Source of the DNA: Vreelandella rituensis
Lineage (GTDB): Bacteria; Pseudomonadota; Gammaproteobacteria; Pseudomonadales; Halomonadaceae
Reading direction: 5' to 3'
Assembly: GCF_003336665.1 (NCBI RefSeq)
Contig: NZ_QPIJ01000011.1
Span: forward strand, 1 to 64,000
Length of the DNA: 64,000 nucleotides
Shown here piece after piece: positions 8,065 through 14,510 of this stretch. The notes under the pieces were generated by a model. That model did not search any database, was not told the DNA's origin, and was given only the letters and a program-made list of their open reading frames with translations. Position numbers and translations under genes: made by a program. How positions within the stretch are numbered: the stretch's first letter is position 1; every line of letters starts with the position of its first letter.

Positions 8065-9527
8065 GGTACTATGTCCTGCTGGTCGCGGTTCTGCTGTTTT
8101 TCATGATATGGCTGGGCACGGGTCGCTACAAGAACGTGCGCTTGGGCGGGGATTACGAGCAGCCCGAGTTCACTTATTTTTCATGGATTTCCATGCTGTT
8201 TGCCGCCGGCACCGGGGTAGGCATCTTGTTTTGGGCGGTAGCCCAACCCATCCTGCAGTTTCAGGGTAATCCCTTCATTGATGAAGGCATGACGCCGGAT
8301 GCCGCTCGGGTGGCCATGCGGCTGAGCTATTTCCATTGGGGTTTGAATGGTTGGGCGATCTTTTCGTTCGTCGCCATCGTGCTGGCCTATTTCACTTATC
8401 GGCGACAATTGCCGTTGACGATTCGCTCAGGGTTAGAGCCGGTACTCGGCAAACGCAACCATGGCTTTCTGGGTGATCTGGTGGATCTGCTCGCGGTATT
8501 CGGCACGGTATTCGGTATCGCCACCACCCAGGGGCTGGGCGTTCAGCAAATGAATGCGGGGCTGAATGCCGTGTTTGGCTTACCCACCTCCACCACGTTA
8601 CAGGTCATCATCACCGCCATCATCATGAGCGTGGCCACCCTATCGGTTGTCTCTGGGGTCAAGCGTGGGGTGCGGCTGCTTTCGGAAGCCAATTTCTGGC
8701 TAAGCATTGCGGTGGTGCTTTTTCTGCTACTTTTCGGTCCCACGCAATACCTGATCGCCATCACCATCGAATCCGCCGGTGACTACATTCAGAACCTGAT
8801 GAGCATGACCTTTCATACCAACGCCACCATAGAGGATGGCTGGCAGGCGGAATGGACGGTGTTCTTCTGGGGTTGGTGGTTGGCCTAGTCGCCGTTCGTC
8901 GGCATGTTTATCGCTCGGGTGTCACGCGGACGCACCTTCCGCGAATTCGTCATGGGGGTACTGCTGGTGCCCACCATCATTACCATCATCTGGATCGGCC
9001 TGTTTGGCGGCACCGCGCTATATCATGAGCTGTTCGGTGCCGGAGGCATCATTCAGGCGGTGGATGAAGAAGTCGCCACGGCCCTGTTCGCGACCATCAA
9101 CGCCATGGATATGGGAATAGTCGGCACCGGGGTTTCCGCGGCACTGGTGGTGTTGATCGCCACTTATCTGATTACCTCGGCCAATGCCGGCACTCTGGTC
9201 ATTAATACGATTCTCTCGGGTGGCGACCCGGAACCCCCACCGTTCACCGGATCATCTGGGGCGCGGTGCTGGGCTTGCTCACCGCCGTGCTGTTGCTTGC
9301 CGGGGGTCTGGAGACATTGCAGTCCGCCGTCATCATGGCCGCCTTACCCTTTTCGGTTATCGTCATATTGATGATGGTGGGGCTGCTGAAAGCACTGCAT
9401 CGCGAACGCTACGCAGCGCGTACCGGCGAACGTGCCGAGGCGCCGCGCGAGCCCTGGGCCGACCTGGGCGATGCGGGTACCGGCCCGACGCCGGTTTCCA
9501 GTGATGAACGCTACAAGAAAAATTGAC

Positions 9528-9569
9528 GCTGACAGGGCTTTGCTGACGGGGCTCTGCTGACAAAGCCTC
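9528..9569. repeat. Three 14-bp degenerate tandem repeats after the BCCT stop
   Basis: The copies are GCTGACAGGGCTTT, GCTGACGGGGCTCT and GCTGACAAAGCCTC, head to tail, directly after the BCCT stop codon and up to the end of the convergent suhB-like gene. Similar arrays follow other genes in the window. Confidence 0.7.
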
Positions 9570-9571
9570 GT

Positions 9572-10390
9572 TCAAGCGGCTCCGTCAGCCTCGCGCAGCA
9601 ATTGCTCAAGCGCCTGATGAATGTCGGGGGCGGTGACCAGAAGATGCTTGCTATAAAGGTCCGGCGGCACGTCTTTCGGGCAGGGGTAACGGTGTGAAAC
9701 GGTGGCTCCCGCCTCCCGGGCGATCAACCAACCGGCGGCGGAATCCCAGGGCGAAACGCTTTCGTAATAGGCGTCCAGGCGCCCACAGGCAACATCACAC
9801 AGATCCAGCGCCGCCGAGCCATTACGCCTTACGTCCTGGCAATGGTTCAGCGTTGCAGTCAGCCGCTGGATCAAGGCGGCACGTTCACTGCGACGATGCG
9901 GGAACCCCGTGGCCACCAAGGCGCGAGAAAGCTCGGAGGCCTGGCTGGCGCGGATCGGTTGCTGGTTGCAGAAAGCCCCCTGGCCGAGCATGCCGGTGAA
10001 GGTTTCTTCCAGAAACGGCGCATGCACCACACCCAGTTGGGTTTCGCCTTTCACCGCCCAGGCGATGGAGACCGCCACGTGGCGCAACCCATGGGCAAAG
10101 TTGACGGTGCCGTCTATCGGGTCCACCACCCAAAGCGCCTCGGCTTCCGCCAGCCCATCAGCTTGCGGAGACAGTTCTTCGCTCAGGATGGCGTCATCGG
10201 GAAAAGCGGCATTCAGGCGCTGTTTGATGAAGGTATCCACTTGAACATCGACATCGGTGACCAGCTCATCGCCCAATTTGTAGCGATGACCGAACCCTTG
10301 TTGTTCACGCGCGGTAACGATCATTCGCCCCGCCTCACGGGCGATAGCCACCGTTAGGTCAAGACGTTCAGCCAGGGAGAGTGCCGACAT
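9572..10390 (-). CDS. Inositol-monophosphatase-family phosphatase (SuhB/CysQ-like)
   Basis: This 272-residue protein is a Mg2+-dependent, Li+-sensitive phosphatase-family member. Metal and catalytic motifs are complete: SEE near residue 71, DPIDGTVNF at 90-98 and SPWDSAAGWLIAREAGA near 215-230. Substrates in the family include inositol phosphates, histidinol phosphate, fructose-1,6-bisphosphate and 3'-phosphoadenylates, and the sequence alone does not decide between them. It is monocistronic, convergent with the BCCT pseudogene. Its upstream region (10391 onward) is where the IscB element begins about 130 bases away, so its own promoter probably survives. Confidence 0.85.
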   Translation of the reverse strand: MSALSLAERLDLTVAIAREAGRMIVTAREQQGFGHRYKLGDELVTDVDVQVDTFIKQRLNAAFPDDAILSEELSPQADGLAEAEALWVVDPIDGTVNFAHGLRHVAVSIAWAVKGETQLGVVHAPFLEETFTGMLGQGAFCNQQPIRASQASELSRALVATGFPHRRSERAALIQRLTATLNHCQDVRRNGSAALDLCDVACGRLDAYYESVSPWDSAAGWLIAREAGATVSHRYPCPKDVPPDLYSKHLLVTAPDIHQALEQLLREADGAA

Positions 10391-10530
10391 AGGGTATCCT
10401 CTTCACGGTAGAGCAAGTGGGTTTGGTCCCTGTGGGTCAGCCAACTATTATCGATCAGCCAGACAGGGCGTATTCACGTTAGCGCATTCTTGCTTGGCAA
10501 CAAACTTCGATCCAGCCAGGAGATTTGTCA

Positions 10531-10804
10531 ACTACCTCGCCCTAAAGGACGAGGCTTGTGAAAGCAAGCCCGGTTGACCAGGGAAAGCGGTAGCCAACCC
10601 GCTACGTTTGCAATAGGTCGTCAAGACCCACCGCCGAATGCTTCGCTCAGTTCGGCGCGCTGGAAGATCAGGATCATGCTGGCGAAAGGTAAAGCGCTGA
10701 AGGATCTGGTCGCTACCGCAAGGTAGGAGCCGGTTGCAGACATTCCCGAGGGGAGACAGGTTGGAAGACCTGCGTCACCAGGCCCGTAAGGGTTCTATTT
10801 AAGA
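10531..10804 (+). ncRNA. Candidate IscB omega RNA upstream of iscB
   Basis: IscB guide RNAs are encoded just upstream of iscB, with the guide at the 5' end and a scaffold reaching the ribosome-binding site. This region has no coding sequence but a run of hairpins: CCTCG/CGAGG (10535-10554), GCTTG/CAAGC (10554-10569), AGCGG/CCGCT (10586-10603), GCCGAA/TTCGGC (10633-10656), CTACC-GCAA-GGTAG (10713-10726) and CAGGT/ACCTG (10757-10772). It ends at AAGAAGGAG, the iscB ribosome-binding site. The guide would be the flanking DNA at about 10505-10530. Structure is seen in the sequence; function is from the family. Confidence 0.75.
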
Positions 10805-10814
10805 AGGAGATCGC

Positions 10815-12184
10815 ATGGCGGTGTTCGTATTGGGAAAGAACAAGCAGCCGTTGATGCCGTGTAGCGAAAAACGCGCACGGCTATTGCTGGAGCGTGGTCG
10901 GGCGGTGGTGGTGAACCTGACGCCTTTTGTGATCCGCCTGCGTGATCGCTGCCTGAGTGACTGCACCTTGCAGCCGACGTTGCTGGGCATTGATCCGGGC
11001 AGCAAGGAAACCGGCCTGGCGCTGATGCGGCTGGAAGACAACGCGACGGACGAGCAAGCCCCGGCAACCCGCCATGTGCTTTGCCTGTTTCAGTTGGTGC
11101 ATCGGGGCTTCCAGATTCGTCAGGCGCTGGCGCAGCGGCGAGGCTTTCGCAGCCGTCGTCGCAGCAAGAATCTGCGTTATCGTCAGTCGCGTTTTGATAA
11201 CCGCACGCGCAAGAAGGGCTGGCTACCACCCAGCCTGCAACATCGAGTCGATACGACCATGGCCTGGGTGAACAAGCTGTGCCGTTGGGCACCCGTGACT
11301 CACCTGAACATGGAGCTGGTGCGCTTCGATTTACAAAAGATGGAAAACCCGGAGATTTCCGGCATTGAGTATCAACAAGGCACGCTCCTGGGCTATGAGG
11401 TGCGTGAATACCTGCTCGAAAAATGGGGGCGTGAGTGTGCCTATTGCGGCCCCGGTGATACACCGCTGGAGATCGAGCATGTGGTAGCGAAATCTCGGAA
11501 CGGCTCTAGCCGGGTGGCCAACCTGACCATCGCCTGTCACGACTGCAACCAGGCCAAGGACAGCCAGTGGCTTGCTGATTTCTTTGCCACCAACAAGGGA
11601 CTCAAGAAACGCCTCAAAGCCAATGGCTTGTCGGCAGACGTCCGTCTTGAGCGCGTCCAGCGCCAGCTCAAATTACCGCTGCGGGATGCCGCTGCCGTCA
11701 ACGCCACCCGCTGGGCGCTGTATGTTCCCTGAAAACCACCGGCCTGCCGGTCGCCGTGGGCAGTGGTGGTCGCACCAAGTACAACCGACAGCGGCTGGGT
11801 ATTCCCAAGACTCATGCCCTGGATGCGGCCTGCGTCGGCAAGTTCGACACCCTGAAAGGCTGGCGGGTACCCACCCAGGTCATCAAGGCCATGGGGCGCG
11901 GCAGTTATCAGCGCACCCGGCTCGACAAGTTCGGCTTTCCGCGTGGCTACCTGATGCGCCAAAAGCAAGTGAAGGGCTTTCAGACCGGCGATAGGGTCAG
12001 GGCGATTGTCCCGGCCGGCAAGAAGACCGGCAGCCACACGGGGCGCGTGGCGATTCGCAAGACTGGCAGTTTCAATATTCAGACAGAACAAGGCGCGGTC
12101 CAGGGGATTTCCTGGCGCCACTGCACCCTGCTGCAACGCGGTGATGGCTACGGCTACCACCTACTACCCACCATTCAACACTAA
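10815..12184 (+). pseudogene. iscB: IscB RNA-guided nuclease gene with one frameshift
   Basis: IscB is the RuvC-HNH nuclease family from which Cas9 arose. In order: the PLMP domain (QPLMPCSEKRA, residues 11-21), RuvC-I with D60 in LLGIDPGS, the Arg-rich bridge helix (RRGFRSRRRSKNLRYRQSR), RuvC-II with E167 in NMELVRFD, and the HNH domain (CAYCG, IEHV with H222, ACHDCN). The frame stops at 11732. A one-base shift at about 11724-11729 restores LKTTGLPVAVGSGG, RuvC-III (KTHALDAACVG) and the C-terminal domain to 12184. The whole would be about 455 residues. As written, the product lacks RuvC-III and the target-interacting domain, so it is probably inactive unless the shift is a sequence error. 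Confidence 0.85.
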
Positions 12185-12274
12185 AGGAGGCGCGGACAGG
12201 GAACCCCGAGTCGTGCTGCGCACGACGCGCTATCCCTCCCGGCGCTAAAGCAACCGGGTTTCCCGCGCAAAACG

Positions 12275-14098
12275 ATGAATATCATCAGACGGTTTTTCGG
12301 CGTTTTCCGCTACAGCGGCCGTGCTTTGTCGCTGGTATGGCAGACCTCCCGCGCCCTGACCATCGGCCTGGCGATATGCACTCTGGTTGCCGGCGTTCTG
12401 CCTGCGGTCGCCGCCTGGCTGGGTCAATTGATCGTCGACTCGGTAGTCGACGCCATGGCCTATCACCGCGAAACCGATGCCCCCGCCACCTGGCAGACCC
12501 TGTGGCCGGTGATGCGCTATGTATTGGCGGAAGCCGGTGTGATCGCCGGCATCGCCCTGGCTCAGCGCGGCCTTTCGGCTCAACAGTCGCTGTTGCGCGC
12601 CTTGCTCGGCCAGAAGGTCAACGTCATGATTCTGGAAAAGGCCGGCACCCTGTCGCTGACCCAGTTCGAGGATTCGGAATTCTACGACAAGCTCACCCGT
12701 GCTCGGCGCGAAGCCTCGACACGCCCGCTGGGGCTGGTCAACAAGACATTTTCCTTGTTGCAGAACGCCATTTCACTGCTGAGTTTCGGCGTGCTGCTGA
12801 TCCAGTTTTCACCTTGGGCACTGCTGGTGCTGCTGGTCGGCGCCCTGCCGGCATTCTTCTCCGAAGCCAAGTTCTCCGGCGATGCCTTTCAACTGTTTCG
12901 CAGACGCTCGCCGCATACCCGCATGCAGATGTACCTGGAAACCGTGCTGGCGCGTGAGGACAGCATCAAGGAGGTCAAGCTATTCGGCCTGGAGCCTTTG
13001 CTGCTTTCCCGTTACCGCGACATTTTCCACACCCTGTACGGGGAAGATCGCAGGCTCACCTTACGCCGCGAAAGCTGGGGATTCGTGCTCGGGTTACTAG
13101 GCACCCTGGCATTCTACGGCGCCTACGCCTGGGTGGTCGTCGAAACCGTTGTCGGCCAATTGACCCTCGGCCAGATGACCATGTACCTGCTGGTATTCAA
13201 GCAAGGCCAGAGCGCCCTTTCCGCCAGCCTGACCTCGATCAGCGGCATGTACGAGGACAATCTCTACCTGTCGAACCTCTATGAATACCTGGAACAGCCG
13301 GTGGCGTCGGAACAGGGCAGCTTGACCCAGGGCGCCCACCCCGGCGACGGCATTCGCTTTGAAAACGTAAGCTTCTCCTACCCCGACGCCGAGACCCCCG
13401 CCCTTTCGGATATTTCATTGCATGTACGGCCCGGGGAAAGCCTGGCCCTAGTGGGTCAGAATGGCTCGGGCAAGACCACCTTGATCAAGCTGCTCACCCG
13501 GCTTTACAGCCCCAGCGAAGGACGCATCCTGCTGGATGGCAGCGACTTGCGAGACTGGGATGTCGCCACCTTGCGCCGACGTATCGGGGTGATCTTTCAG
13601 GATTTCGTGCGTTATCAGCTCAAGGTCGGCGAGAACCTAGGGGCAGGAGACGTTGTCGCCTTCAATGAAGAAGCCCGCTGGCAGGAAGCTGCGCGACGCG
13701 GCTTGGCCGATGAATTCATCAATGAGATGCCCGGGGGTTATCACACCCAGCTGGGGCGGTGGTTCAAGGGCGGACAGGAGCTTTCCGGTGGCCAATGGCA
13801 GAAAATCGCCCTTTCCCGAGCCTATATGCGTGAAAGTGCCGACATCGTGGTACTCGACGAGCCCACCGCCGCCATGGACGCCGCTGCGGAAGCCGCCGTT
13901 TATGCCGATTTTCGTGAGCATCGTCGCGACAAGATGACCATACTGATTTCACATCGTTTCTCGACGGTACGCGCGGCGGATCACATCCTGGTCATGCAGA
14001 ACGGACGTATCATCGAGCAAGGCAGCCATGACGCCCTGCTTGCCGCCGATGGCCGTTATGCAAGCCTGTTCAGGCTGCAGGCCGAAGGCTATCGTTAG
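12275..14098 (+). CDS. ABC exporter, fused permease-ATPase
   Basis: This 607-residue half-transporter resembles MsbA-type and peptide or lipid exporters. The N-terminal six-helix membrane domain (residues 20-330) is followed by an ATPase domain: Walker A GQNGSGKT (394-401), Q-loop IGVIFQDF, signature LSGGQWQKIALSRAY and Walker B IVVLDEPT with DAAAE and the H-loop ISHRF. The substrate is not evident. The IscB element ends right at its start: no good ribosome-binding site precedes the ATG, and the native promoter region may have been displaced. A 70-base gap to the lipoprotein gene suggests an operon. Confidence 0.85.
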   Translation: MNIIRRFFGVFRYSGRALSLVWQTSRALTIGLAICTLVAGVLPAVAAWLGQLIVDSVVDAMAYHRETDAPATWQTLWPVMRYVLAEAGVIAGIALAQRGLSAQQSLLRALLGQKVNVMILEKAGTLSLTQFEDSEFYDKLTRARREASTRPLGLVNKTFSLLQNAISLLSFGVLLIQFSPWALLVLLVGALPAFFSEAKFSGDAFQLFRRRSPHTRMQMYLETVLAREDSIKEVKLFGLEPLLLSRYRDIFHTLYGEDRRLTLRRESWGFVLGLLGTLAFYGAYAWVVVETVVGQLTLGQMTMYLLVFKQGQSALSASLTSISGMYEDNLYLSNLYEYLEQPVASEQGSLTQGAHPGDGIRFENVSFSYPDAETPALSDISLHVRPGESLALVGQNGSGKTTLIKLLTRLYSPSEGRILLDGSDLRDWDVATLRRRIGVIFQDFVRYQLKVGENLGAGDVVAFNEEARWQEAARRGLADEFINEMPGGYHTQLGRWFKGGQELSGGQWQKIALSRAYMRESADIVVLDEPTAAMDAAAEAAVYADFREHRRDKMTILISHRFSTVRAADHILVMQNGRIIEQGSHDALLAADGRYASLFRLQAEGYR

Positions 14099-14169
14099 GC
14101 TGCTTTGCGGCGCTGTCAGCCACTTTACTTTACTGTCTTTATGTATTTTTCACTTTCTGGAGAGTCATC

Positions 14170-14388
14170 ATGCCCAACTTAGCCATGCCCAAGACCACTG
14201 CCTTACTTCTCACCCTGCTGGTAGGCGGCCTTGGCGGCTGTACCACTTATACCTGGCCAGATGGTTCTCAGGAAACCGTGCTCGGCGTTCCTGCAGAAGA
14301 GGAAAATCGCCGCTACGAAGAAGAGCGGCAACCCGAAGGCGTACGTTATCGCATCCCCGGGGAAGTGCCGGAACCCAACGCCGACTAA
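14170..14388 (+). CDS. Small lipoprotein of unknown function
   Basis: This 72-residue protein has a type II signal peptide (MPNLAMPKTTALLLTLLVGG) and the lipobox LGGC at about residues 21-24. The mature part is about 49 residues, acidic and hydrophilic (PAEEENRRYEEERQPEG), and would be anchored to a membrane. A good ribosome-binding site (CTGGAGAG) lies 7 bases upstream. No family is recognised. It follows the ABC exporter gene closely and may share its transcript. Confidence 0.7.
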   Translation: MPNLAMPKTTALLLTLLVGGLGGCTTYTWPDGSQETVLGVPAEEENRRYEEERQPEGVRYRIPGEVPEPNAD

Positions 14389-14460
14389 CGCCATCGCGCG
14401 TTTCTTTCAGGTTAACGCTTGAATTAACTGCCTTCCTTGCGCTGGATCACTGCGGTGCAG

Positions 14461-14487
14461 CATGATAAGGATTATTTTCTTGTCATG
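14461..14487. promoter_or_regulatory. Inverted repeat upstream of the first P-type ATPase gene
   Basis: CATGATAAG (14461-14469) and CTTGTCATG (14479-14487) form a 9-bp inverted repeat with one mismatch around a 9-base AT-rich centre, 24 bases before the ATG. The layout fits a dimeric regulator site over a promoter. No regulator is identified. Confidence 0.35.
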
Positions 14488-14510
14488 TTCTCAAAGCCTG
14501 GAGGTAAGGG

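Larger units (their letters stand above)
5627..9526 (+). pseudogene. BCCT-family osmolyte transporter, multiply disrupted
   Basis: BCCT proteins are 12-helix Na+- or H+-coupled carriers for betaine, choline or carnitine. The start (5627, preceded by AAAGGAA) encodes the first helix and FFTERLALVLGMARTFLN. The gene is then interrupted by the IS200/IS605 element and the MITE, and resumes at about 8067 with YYVLLVAVLLFFMIWLG. Family blocks WISMLFAAGTGVGILFWAVAQP and LNGWAIFSF are intact. A TAG at 8886-8888 replaces the expected Trp of the WSPFVGMFIARVSRGRT block. A frameshift at about 9235-9250 precedes the last helices, which end at 9526. At least four lesions show long disuse. Confidence 0.9.
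10524..12275 (+). mobile_element. IscB element (IS200/IS605-related, no own transposase)
   Basis: The unit holds a structured leader and iscB. Terminal hairpins appear at both ends, here read on the minus strand: CCTCG-TCCTTTAGGG-CGAGG followed by TAGTTGA at the left (10535-10554), and CCCGG-TTGCTTTAGCG-CCGGG at the right (12238-12258). The right loop shares TTGCTTTAGC with the right hairpin of the tnpA-tnpB element, and the left end shares GAGGTAGTT with it. No transposase gene is present, so mobility would need a TnpA supplied in trans. The exact ends are uncertain by about 10 bases. Confidence 0.8.

Noticed and set aside
8886..8888. Read-through or pyrrolysine decoding of the in-frame TAG in the BCCT gene
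   Set aside because: The same gene has a frameshift and two insertions, so the stop is most simply decay.
11715..11740. Programmed frameshift in iscB
   Set aside because: There is no slippery heptamer of the A6G or X-XXY-YYZ type and no stimulatory stem visible just downstream. A simple one-base loss explains it.
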